A stretch of DNA of 64,000 nt, from contig NJFT01000086.1 of the NCBI GenBank assembly GCA_002221725.1, positions 62,001-126,000 on the forward strand, given 5' to 3'. Below, one piece after another: positions 45,511-55,139 of this stretch. The DNA is from Scedosporium boydii (lineage: Eukaryota > Ascomycota > Sordariomycetes > Microascales > Microascaceae). Below the pieces are notes generated by a model, which was not told the origin of the DNA, searched no databases, and saw only the letters and a program-made list of their open reading frames with translations. Position numbers and translations under genes: made by a program. The stretch's first letter is position 1, and every line of letters starts with the position of its first letter.

Positions 45511-46359
45511 CTAGCCCTGTAGCACAGCAAAGACATGCAAGTTTTTATCAGCGTCCGTGTCCATGACCAGGTTGGATACCGATTTCTTGAGCCAGCAGTT
45601 CCCACCCCTTTCGTTAATCCATTTCAAATCCGAATGGAAGTGCACAGCGCCGCACGTCGTGTTGGGGACGTTCCCTCTCTCGTTAAATGACGCGCAAGCC
45701 CTGAGGCAGTCGGCGAACCGATAGGCCAGGATCGTGACGATGTTTAGTTCGCCCTCGCCGGGGGGTGAGTCCGCGCCGCACGTAGCCTCAAATGTGAACG
45801 TTTTGGAAGTAGGTGTTACTTTGTGCGTGGTGGAGTTGAGGTTGGGACAATCGACAGGGACGAGACCGATGGTTGCTGGCAGCGCAATGTTTCCTCCTGT
45901 CGCTGGCGTGGCCCCTGAGCTCGAGTCATCGTCGTCGTCGGCGGAATCGGTAGGAGAAGGAGCTATCGACGCGGCTATCACATCTGCGCGACCACGTCTA
46001 GCAAGAGCAGGAAAAAAAAAAAAAAAAAAAAAGAGTTAGCCCGGCATTCATTCAGCAACGGCGAGTAAGGAAGCAGAGATCACTACTTACTCGTATGCCT
46101 TGTCTACCGCAATCGACCCGCCGACCCCGCCTGCCACTGCGGCAATAACGATAACCAGAATTAACAACACGAGCAAGGTAAAAGTCGACGTCCTCAACCC
46201 GCAAAACTTTCGCCTTTCCGCTGGAGCTGCTGCCGCCAACAACTTCTCGTTCGGTGAAGGTTTATCGTACTTGTAGTAAGATGTTACTTCGGGCAGGTGG
46301 GAGGGTTGGGGCACGACCTCGAGTCCGCTCTCTACGGGCGGAAGGCCCGTAGTGGCCAT
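45511..46359 (-). CDS. Single-pass membrane protein with Apple/PAN-like extracellular domain
   Basis: Exons 46091..46359 and 45511..45997 with a 93-base phase-2 intron give 251 residues. A cytoplasmic start (VTSYYKYDKPSPNEKLL) leads to one transmembrane helix (STFTLLVLLILVIVIAAVAGG), then an acidic Ser linker (ADDDDDSSSG) and a domain with cysteines at VDCPNLN, EATCGAD, FADCLRACASFN, NTTCGAVHF and GNCWLKK. This spacing fits fungal Apple/PAN-like adhesive domains. The type II layout (no signal peptide, internal helix) is common for such proteins. The ligand is unknown. The intron carries a 21-base A run. Confidence 0.75.
46012..46032. repeat. A21 homopolymer in an intron
   Basis: Twenty-one A residues on the plus strand (T run on the transcript) just upstream of the 3' splice site of the Apple-domain gene; it acts as its polypyrimidine tract. 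Confidence 0.9.
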
Positions 46360-47725
46360 GGTCGCGTTTAGCCGACGAGAAGGATTTGTCTCCGAGCTCG
46401 ATTACAGCACCTGAAATTGGGTGAGGGGAGGAGGAGGAGGATGCACGAAAAGTGCGATTTGAAGAGAGAGAACGTCAAAAACAGGAGAGACAACAATTCA
46501 CAACATTTTGGGCCAGAGACGCGATTTGCAAGTGGCAGTGATCAGCAATGAGCCACACGGAATCCTGCCGTATAATGATAGGTGCCAAGGGATGTGGTAT
46601 CAGAGCACAGGATTCTACCAAAACTGGGTCGCCAAGCCGGATGTCAGCGGTGGCCAAGATTGCGACGAGATTACAAGATCAATTTATGTGTCTGGAGAGC
46701 AGAGTATTATACAAGTCTCAAGGCCTCTCAGAACCATTTATGCACGGGACATAATACCATTGAAGAACACATCCATTAATGTACTCTCTTACCACTTTTA
46801 AGCCAAACACACGCTGAACACCGTGACAGGGTATGGATGTCCCAGGACCGAAGTGCTTATCGGGCGTATTCCCTAGTACACCTACCAAGGGTAAGGAGGA
46901 TCACAACCCATGCCCGGAAGGAATCGAACCCTCGAAATACGACATGAACTGTGTATCTGCTTGGCTCGCAGAAAACAAGGGGTATTGGTTGCCATGAATG
47001 ACCTTGACAAATACACATCATTCCTCAAATTGAGCTTACTCAATCTGCTTAATACCTAGTGACTCTAGGCCGGCAAGTGGTGTTATCATATCTTTTAATA
47101 GTCCCTCTCTGTGTAGATCTATTAAAAGGGTCGGCGGCGAGACAAAAGCCTCGATTACATGTAGGTAACTCCCCCACCCTGCAGTATTCCGCGCTCTATT
47201 CCTTGGGGGACGCGTTTATGGCTTTTTCTTCAACCCCTCGGATCCGACGATCCGGTTCCGCACATAGCACCAATTTTCTATGTCGAGATGCTCCTCAGAC
47301 TATTCCTTGTAGCTTGGAGAAATCTCGAACAAGGTGCAGTGCGGCTCGCCGGGCTGTTGGCTCAAGACACCCTTGCCTTTGCAATTTGCTTAGTCGATTG
47401 GTGTGTCAAGACGATGCCCTAATGATACTCACACTCGCGATTTACAGTGTTTTCTTTCGAGGAACAGGGCGCCCTAAGGCTATGGGTACCCAAATCTACA
47501 TTCCCTGCACCATAGTCCAGAGAAAGGCGAGGTCTACTACGCCTCCGGGAAGTCGGTCGTTTCAACTGTTGGGTTTTGAATTAATAATAAGAGTAAGCTG
47601 CAAGCGCAATGCAGTTCATGGATGCATCCGCGAGAAACCCTCATCGAGAGAATGTGCACATTTATTTCCGGACTATATATATAATACACGTCGAGTTAAG
47701 GACTTCCACCTCAAAGTTTTATCCC
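46360..47725. other. 1.4-kb region with a tRNA-like relic
   Basis: No supported protein gene. A rightward 225-codon ORF (47059..47736) has no recognisable similarity and biased composition. A tRNA-like 3' fragment lies at 46910..46935 (listed separately). Confidence 0.35.
46910..46935 (-). other. tRNA-like 3' fragment (T arm and acceptor strand)
   Basis: On the minus strand the sequence GGTTCGATTCC matches the Pol III B box exactly. It lies in a 5-bp T stem (GAGGG with CCTTC, one G-U) and is followed by a possible acceptor strand. I find no matching 5' acceptor strand, D arm or anticodon arm upstream, so this is a relic or a tRNA-derived element end, not a gene. Confidence 0.4.
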
Positions 47726-49512
47726 TCAGCTCTTAAACAAGGGTGAAGGTATCATTCCCGTCTCCGCGACGTACTGGTCCCAGAAGTCCACAAGGCGGCC
47801 TAGGATATCAGGATACCGCGCTGCCAGGTCATTCAACTCTCCCGGATCGTCATCAACATTGTACAGCTGCCAACCCTCTTTTTCCGTGAAGTATGTGAGC
47901 CACACGGCTTTCCATTTCCCTTGACGAATCGCCCGCTGTCCGAACAATTCCCATCCGTGGATGTGGGTATCCTCTCCATGCACAGACACGTCATCCGGCT
48001 TCGTAGAAGAGAGATGGCTCACCCAGGACCGGCCGCGGAGTGGGGCGACTTCGCGCCCACGGTAGGGTGTGCCCGGATGCTGTACTTGGGCAAGCTCCAG
48101 GAAGGTGGGGAGAATGTCCATTACCGTGGTGAACGACGTACTAATGCTGCCTGGCTGAGCCTTGAGAGGAGGATACCGGATTATGCAGGGGCACCTGATA
48201 CCGCCTTCGAGTGTGGACGATTTAAGGCCTCTACTCGGCGCGGTACCGGCGCTTGCCCACCGTGGGCCGTACCAGATAAAAGAGTCCTTGTTGCCTAGGT
48301 TTTCCGTTGAGTTATCATAATATTTCTCAATGACATTGGCCATTGTTCCAGGCCTCCCCATTAGCTGCCCACCAAGCTCATTAGTAGCCGAACGTAGCAT
48401 GCCCCGGACCGCATCCACTTACCGGCAACGCCTCCAGTGCAGCGCCCTCGGCTCCATTATCGGACATAAATAGAATCAGGGTGTTATCCAATTCGCCGGT
48501 TGATGAGAGATAATCTGTGACTCGGCCAACATTCTCATCAATTTCGTCTACCATGGCAGCAAATATTTCCATCGTGCGAGCAGACCGCTTTTGCTCCTCT
48601 GCAGAGAGCTCATCCCAAGTAGGCGGCAGCCACTTTCCACTCGGCGGAGGGATGACGGCATCTTTTGAAACAAGGCCAAGTTCGACCAGGCGTTGGAGTC
48701 TTTGCTTCGTAAGGACATCGGGACCCTCATCGTACCATCCAGCTGTGGAGACGCTGTTTAGCAGTGATATCGGCAAAGGATTGGAGGCAGTCATCCTAGT
48801 ACGTACCATACTTTTCTCTTCTTGCCTTCGACGCTTGTAGGGGCCAGTGCGGGGCGGTAAATGTCAGACAAGCAAAGAATGGCTGCTTCTTCTCGAACTC
48901 GGATCTCTCCTCTAAGAATCCAAGTAACTTATCTGTAAAGGACCTGGTCGAGAAGAAATCGTCAGGCAGATCCTTCCGGTGGTCGAGGAACCGGTCTCCC
49001 TCCATCCAATGACCATCTGTACACAAGGCCGGGAAGAACACCTCGCCACTGTCGAGTTGTGGCTCGTAGGCAAAGTGATTTCCAGACCCCGGCAAAAACG
49101 TAAAGTTCTTCTTGAATCCGCGGGAACAGGGAGCGTATTCCTTGGTCAGACCGAGATGCCACTTCCCAGAGAGGATTGTCAGGTAATCATGATCGGATAA
49201 GATCTCAGGGAGTGCGGCGATCCGGTGATTCAGATAACCCTCGTAGCCAGGCTTGTCCTTAAAGTAATCCTTGTGTTTCTGCATATGTTCCCACATGCAC
49301 CCTAAGCCCGCTATGTGATTGTCTGTACCCGAAAACAACATGGACCGCGTGGGAGAACAGGCAGGCGCTGTGTGGAAGTTCGTCATGCGAATACCCTCTC
49401 GCGCAAGGGCCTCTAGGGCTGGCGTATGAATCTCTGAGCCGTAGGGGCTCGTGTCACTGAAACCCAGGTCATCGGCAATGATGATGAGGAAGTTAGGGCG
49501 TTGTTGGGACAT
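47726..49512 (-). CDS. Sulfatase (arylsulfatase family S1)
   Basis: Three exons, 48807..49512, 48423..48742 and 47726..48364, give 554 residues; introns of 64 and 58 bases have matching phases. The N-terminus NFLIIIADDLGFSDTSPYG carries the Asp pair that binds calcium, and ACSPTRSML is the C-x-P-x-R signature whose Cys becomes formylglycine. GKWHLG and FMSDNGAE are further active-site boxes, and GGIRCPCIIRYPP is typical of fungal arylsulfatase-like enzymes. No signal peptide is seen, so it is probably intracellular. It lies divergently from a sugar-type MFS transporter with about 800 bases between, and a second sulfatase follows that transporter, suggesting release of sulfate from an imported sulfate ester. 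Confidence 0.9.
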
Positions 49513-50308
49513 GATGATAACCTAGGTATCCGATCGTCAAGAACTGTACTACAGAATGGCGGGGATGTCTCGAGGTGGAAGCGGGATGCTCGGTCTCGAG
49601 TTGGCATGCACCAGGTAATATGGGGTGCGTAATCTCTTCGTGCGGTGATGAAAAAGTATTATTCGAAGCTTGCCGGTCTTAAAGGGGCAAGGAGCGTGTC
49701 GCAGCCGAAGTAGGTGAGACTGCAGCAGCCAATGGTATCAGCTTCCGACCGGCTCCCGAGCCGTGAAGGGCTGCCATATTTGGAGCATCCAGGACAGGGG
49801 TGATAAACCTGACGAAAGGGGGCAAACCTGGGGTAAGCGCGGGGCTCTGGATACGAGGATGGCTTGTGGAGGCGGGTGTTTTTGGATTTGCCTTTGAAAA
49901 GGCACCCATTGTCCTCGTTGATAACTAGACTGCCGATGTCCTCGCACGAGAAGAGGAGTTGGGGGCCCGGAACTCGGGCACAAAAGCGGAGCACGGTTGC
50001 TTTTTCGCAAGTTTGGAAGAAGCGCTAGCCGCAATTCAGCAAATCTGCCGATATCCGATTCTCCGTGTGTCTTGAAGTCTGGGGAAAACTGGGGAAATTG
50101 GGAAGCTTATCTGGGGTATAGCCACGGGCCCACTCGTTTAAATGTGTGGGGATTGGGAAAAAGGAATAGAGACCTTCCTGGGGTAAGCTCCATTACCGCC
50201 AACGGATATAATAGCATCGGCGACTCCATACTGCCCTGCCGGAGAGTGATTTCCAGTCTCTTTCATTCTTTCCACCGAAACACGACATTGAAGGGACATA
50301 CTCTCATC
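49513..50308. promoter_or_regulatory. Divergent promoter region of sulfatase and MFS transporter
   Basis: About 800 bases between the two start codons (49512 leftward, 50309 rightward). The stretch at 50200-50215 (CGGATATAATAGCATCGG) has a TATA-like core about 100 bases before the transporter ATG. Head-to-head layout fits shared control, but no operator repeat was identified. Confidence 0.45.
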
Positions 50309-51931
50309 ATGACTCTCCTAAAAGATATCGCCGGACTTGGGAGCTGCTTCAATCGGAAGCTTCTCCTAACTGTGACTGTCCTCGCTGTCTCTCAGTTCAA
50401 CTTTGGCATGGAGAATCGAGCATTTGACGCCATCCAGGCCATGGACTATTTCATCCAACACTTCGGCGAGACGGGTCCAAATGGGAAGAAGATTATCAAA
50501 TCCACGTGGCTGTCTCTTTTTAATGGCTTTGGAGTTGTCGGTTTCGCTGTTGGTACGTACCTGTGCTCCGCCTAAGGAATGCTATGCTCAACTGACAATG
50601 GACATACAGGTGTTATTGCTGGAAAGCAGCTCGTCAGTCGACTTGGACGCCGCGCCACGGTCCAATTCATGTGTGTTTGGACCATTATCTGCACTACCAT
50701 ACTCATGACCTCGCGAAATCGACACCAGATGATGGCTGGTCGAGCTCTCAACTACCTCTACATGGGGATGGAACTGGCAGTTATCCCACTATACCAAGCC
50801 GAGATCACACCACTCCGCGCTCGCGGCGCCATGGTGGCGACATACAACACCTCCCTTGCGCTGGGTATGCTAGTGATGTCAAGCATTTGCCGTGGCACTA
50901 GCTCTATCCGTGGTAAAGCGAGCTACTTGATTCCTCTCGGCCTCTTCTACCTCGTCCCGGTTATTGTTCTGTCCTTTTCCTTCTTCATCCCTGAGTCCCC
51001 ACGGTGGCTGGTTCTCCACGATAGGCACGAAGAAGCCTTCGAGGTCTTGAAGAGCATCCGAGTAGGCAAGTTCACCGAGGAGGAGATCCAGGAGGAGTTT
51101 GCAGCCATCCGAGCCATCCGGGAAATAGACAGCAGCAACGATGCTCCCGCAGAGAATTTCTGGAATCGCTGGATTCGAATCTTTAATAGCAGGCATATGA
51201 AGCGGACTGTCATCGTCCTGGGGACCAACTTCTTCCTCCACGGAACAGGTAATGCATTCTCGACGAAATACGGAACCATCTTCTTCAAGTCTATCGGAAC
51301 CGTCAACCCCTTCACCCTCACCACAATCAATACCGTTCTCACTGTCATCACATCCATCGTAACCCTATTCCTCGTCGACACCCTAGGCCGTCGCCCTCTA
51401 CTACTAAGCGGATCATTTATACAAGCCGCTGCGCTTTTAACTATGGGCGGCCTGGGCATGGCCAAGCGTACCACCGCCGTTAGCGGGGCCATCATTGCCA
51501 CGAAGATGATCTTCACCGTCGGATACACCGCTGCGTGGGGTCAGCTCTCCCACACCGTCACAGCGGAGGTCCCCGCGGCTGAAGTTCGTGATACGACGTA
51601 CGCTACAGGCTCCTTCCTCGCCGTCGCAACGCAAGCAGCCGTGACGTTCTCGCTACCTTATTTGCTGGACGAACCTTACGCTGGTTTGGGACCAAAGGTC
51701 GGCTTTATATTTGGTGGCTTGACGGCCATCTCAGTCGTTTTCGCCTTCTTCTTCATTCCAGAATGCAAGGGCAAGAGCCTGGAAGAGATCGACGTTTTGT
51801 TCAACAACAACGTTCCGGTGCGAAAGTTTCAGGATACGAAGCTGGTTATCGAGAGTTCTGGAAAAGAGGGCGGCTCGGTGGTGGAGACTGAGTTGGTTGA
51901 GGATTCAAAGCGTCTGTCGACCAAATGTTAG
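50309..51931 (+). CDS. MFS sugar-porter family transporter
   Basis: Two exons, 50309..50552 and 50610..51931, joined by a 57-base phase-1 intron, give 521 residues. Twelve hydrophobic segments are expected and visible. Sugar-porter signatures are present: GVIAGKQLVSRLGRR between helices 2 and 3, a PESPRWL after helix 6, LFLVDTLGRRPLLL between helices 8 and 9, and PECKGKSLEEID at the C-terminal end. The helix-1 segment (LTVTVLAVSQFNFGMENRAFD) resembles fungal alpha-glucoside/quinate-type porters. It sits between two sulfatase genes, so a sulfated sugar or its desulfated product is the likely cargo; this is inference from context. Confidence 0.88.
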
Positions 51932-52916
51932 ATGTCCTTCGCTCATAGCCGAAGGGTGAAGCACGACGATTCAAGCACGTAACTGGGTAATCCCGACCTT
52001 TGAATTCCGATGTGGTCATTCACACACATCTCTAGCTACAATTTCTACCTCAAACCCCCTCGTTCGATAGGAATCTAATTCACTTAACCACATATCTGGT
52101 CGGTATACTGTATGGCGCATTCCTTCCCAGTCGCAGCTGTGGAGTTCAGAGTCTGTACCCTCTACAAGACTCGCCTGTCGAAAAGTCCAATTCGCTCATC
52201 ATTAAGGCATTCAATTTATCCATGGTGTCGGCTCTGTTGATACTTCGATGATGCTCTCTAGCTTCGGGGGTCGAAGCCTCGCCCTCGATCTTCGACATTC
52301 TTAGAACTTTCCTAGGCCACTAATGATGGGATAGTAAGTTGGGTTGGATGTCTACACTCCGAGGGCACTGGATCGATTCACACCAATTGATGGTTAGCGG
52401 CCGAATACATGAAGCATGACAGATGCATACATCACGGCGCTGATATACCATCTCACAACCCGACGTCCCACTTGAATACTGGGCGACGGACTCTACTGTG
52501 GACCAATAATGAAATCTACATTTATTTGCCGGAGTTCGGCATTTAGGGGTTGGAACTTTTGCCTTGTACTGCGCATCCTGATCCTGCCCGAGTAGCGAAG
52601 TTATCGTAATGGACCAATGAATTCTCCGTCTCGCCGATATCCGACGACGATGTCCGACCCCGATATCCGATGCCGATTGATCGGTTCGAACCGACGGAGC
52701 GGCCACTGCCCTCGTGATGGTTGACGACCGTTCCACAAGGTACATGGATGGCGCGAGTAAGTAATAAATGGAATACTTTCCGAACTGGCATGTCTTGAGG
52801 TTGGTTCCATCTTTTAACCAAACCTTTAGTCTTCCATATCGATTACCTTTTTTGTCTTAGCCACCTCGTTGAAAGTAGCTCCCGCGCACAGAACAGTGAA
52901 TCCCAAACGATCAATT
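51932..52916. other. Intergenic, upstream of second sulfatase
   Basis: About 985 bases. Between 52630 and 52700 are several short repeats of CGATATCCGA-like words (for example GATATCCGACGACG and CGATATCCGATGCCG) that could be regulator sites. No gene recognised. Confidence 0.4.
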
Positions 52917-54500
52917 ATGGAGCCGCGGCGCCCCAACATCCTCTTCATCATGGCCGATGATCATGCTGCCAAGGCTGCCTCATGCTACGGTGCCGGTATC
53001 AACAACACGCCCAACCTCGACCGCATCGCCGACCAGGGCATGCTCTTCCACCACTGTTACGTGACCAACAGCATCTGCACTCCGTCACGGGCGGCCATCC
53101 TCTGCGGCACGCACAACCACGTCAACGGTGTCCTCTCGCTCAACTCCAAGCTTAACAACCGCCTGCCCAACGTTGCGAAGCACCTCCAGGCTGGTGGGTA
53201 CCAGACCGCCATGGTTGGCAAGTGGCATCTCGGTGAAGGTCATGGTTCTACACCCACCGGCTTCGATTACTGGAGCGTCGTGCCGGGTCAGGGTGAATAT
53301 TGGGATCCAGAGTTCATTGAGCCCGCTCCCAAGGGCGACGGGACTGTGACGGAGCGTATACCGGGATACGCAACGGATATAATTACAGATAAATGCATGG
53401 ACTGGATGAAGGGCCGCGACGAATCTAAACCCTTTTTCCTCATGTGCCACCACAAAGCGCCCCATAGAAGCTGGGAATACGACCCTAAGTACCAAAACAT
53501 GTACAAAGGTCCCGTAAAGGTGCCAGACACCTTCACGGATGATTACAAGAACCGCGCCAAGTCGGCCGCAATCGCCAAGATGCGAGTCGCCGACGACCTC
53601 ACGTACTTCGACCTCGGCCTACTCCAGCCTGAGGGCCCAGCCAGTATTATTGGCCCCAAGCTGATAGAAAATTCGCTCTTGGTCGACCGTAAGGTTCCCG
53701 TCCCCGAAGACCTAACCAATTTCAAGCTTATATCCAAGGAGGACGGCGCTGTGCACACCTTCAAAACCCGCACTGAGTTGGCCGAATTCAAGTTTCAGCG
53801 ATATATGCAGCGTTATCTCCGGACAATCCAAAGCATAGATGACAATGTGGGTCGCATGCTTGACTGGCTCGATGAGAGCGGACTAGCAGACGATACTATC
53901 GTCGTCTACACCTCTGACCAGGGGTTCTTCCTGGGGGAACATGGCTGGTTCGACAAGAGGTTCATGTATGAAGAGAGCTTCCAGATGCCCTTCATCATCC
54001 GCTACCCCCGCGCCATCCAACCCAAGTCCATCTGCAACGACATTATCTGCAATGTTGACTTCGCCCCCACCTTTCTGGACTTCGCGGGCATCCGAATCCC
54101 CTCCTATATGCAGGGCATCTCCTTTCGGCCCTTGCTCAAGGGGCATACGCCTACGCATTGGCAACAGGTTGCATACCACCGGTACTGGATGCACCGCGAT
54201 GTCATCCATGAGGCGTGCGCGCATTACGGCGTTCGGGATCAGCGCTACAAGCTTATATATTGGTATAACGAGGATTTTGGCGTTGAGGGAACGAGGCCGG
54301 GTGGCCAGGAGAAGGAGTGGGAGTTATTTGACTGCGATGAGGATCCGCTGGAACTTTTCAACTGCTACTATGAGCCGAGGTACAAGGATGTCGTGAAGAC
54401 AATGACCAAGCTACTAGAGGATAAGATGGCCGAGATAGGTGATATTCCTGTACATAAGCGGTTGGAGGAGGTTTCTAGGAATAATACCGGTTGTGTATAG
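52917..54500 (+). CDS. Sulfatase (S1 family), second copy of the locus
   Basis: An intronless 527-residue protein. The frame is open further upstream, but the first ATG is 52917 (MEPRRPNILFIMADDHAA). The signature SICTPSRAAI holds the Cys converted to formylglycine; MADDH binds the metal, GKWHLGEG and FFLMCHHKAPH are active-site boxes, and VVYTSDQGFFLGEHGWFDKR is typical of the N-acetylglucosamine-6-sulfatase/iduronate-sulfatase-like subgroup. It differs strongly from the first sulfatase (intronless, distinct sequence), so the two are not a recent duplication and may act on different positions of one substrate. No signal peptide is seen. Confidence 0.9.
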   Translation: MEPRRPNILFIMADDHAAKAASCYGAGINNTPNLDRIADQGMLFHHCYVTNSICTPSRAAILCGTHNHVNGVLSLNSKLNNRLPNVAKHLQAGGYQTAMVGKWHLGEGHGSTPTGFDYWSVVPGQGEYWDPEFIEPAPKGDGTVTERIPGYATDIITDKCMDWMKGRDESKPFFLMCHHKAPHRSWEYDPKYQNMYKGPVKVPDTFTDDYKNRAKSAAIAKMRVADDLTYFDLGLLQPEGPASIIGPKLIENSLLVDRKVPVPEDLTNFKLISKEDGAVHTFKTRTELAEFKFQRYMQRYLRTIQSIDDNVGRMLDWLDESGLADDTIVVYTSDQGFFLGEHGWFDKRFMYEESFQMPFIIRYPRAIQPKSICNDIICNVDFAPTFLDFAGIRIPSYMQGISFRPLLKGHTPTHWQQVAYHRYWMHRDVIHEACAHYGVRDQRYKLIYWYNEDFGVEGTRPGGQEKEWELFDCDEDPLELFNCYYEPRYKDVVKTMTKLLEDKMAEIGDIPVHKRLEEVSRNNTGCV

Positions 54501-54994
54501 ATAGGTGTAGATATAGATATATAGTCATTAGATATTAGAAGAAATGAGTATTTTCTAACGCTCTTCAACCACGACATATAGACGACCAATCAATCTCTAA
54601 GACTAGCTAGACGCTCTCAAGGTTGCGCGAGGTCACGCGCCTCGATCTAAGAGGGTTCTGGACTGTTTTATACTGTTGATGATATGAATGAGGGGAAGTC
54701 GGCATGCTGAACCGTGAGAGTTATAGAACGAGCTAGGATTAAAGCAAGGGAGAACGGCTTTGTAAGAATTCGACTATCTTATCCTCCCGGCAGGTAATCA
54801 GAGTGCTTAAATTTAATATTGTCTGACCCCATTACTTGTGAGCCTCTTGCCTTCCTCCTCTACTTTTGCTAAGCTACTAATCACCTTGAGCCAAATCTCT
54901 AATTATCGAGTATGATACCCTCCGAAACTTCTCTCAATGGCACACTTGTCATTTGCATATAAGTCTCTTCGCTTTTCATAGTGCCGCGACACTG

Positions 54995-55029
<35 letters not shown>

Positions 55030-55139
55030 AGTAGTTGTAATCCATATTATCATCAAGTGTCCCCAACTTCCAACACGATGGACGTATTGTGCGGTTGCGT
55101 ATGCAACACACAGTCTCACAGGTTTGCTGTCGAATATTC
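54501..55139. other. Intergenic between convergent genes
   Basis: 3' regions of the second sulfatase (rightward) and the Zn2Cys6 regulator (leftward). Contains the A27 tract at 55000..55026. Nothing else seen. Confidence 0.5.
55000..55026. repeat. A27 homopolymer
   Basis: Twenty-seven A residues on the plus strand in the convergent intergenic region, about 115 bases beyond the regulator's stop codon. No target-site duplication was recognised, so it is not called a retroposon tail. Confidence 0.9.

Noticed and set aside
47059..47736. 225-codon rightward ORF between the Apple-domain gene and the first sulfatase
   Set aside because: No recognisable similarity, no consistent splice or promoter signals, runs into the 3' end of the sulfatase on the other strand.
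53085..53495. 136-codon leftward ORF
   Set aside because: Antisense shadow of the second sulfatase's active-site region.
55000..55026. A27 tract considered as a retroposon poly-A tail
   Set aside because: No target-site duplication and no element sequence upstream.
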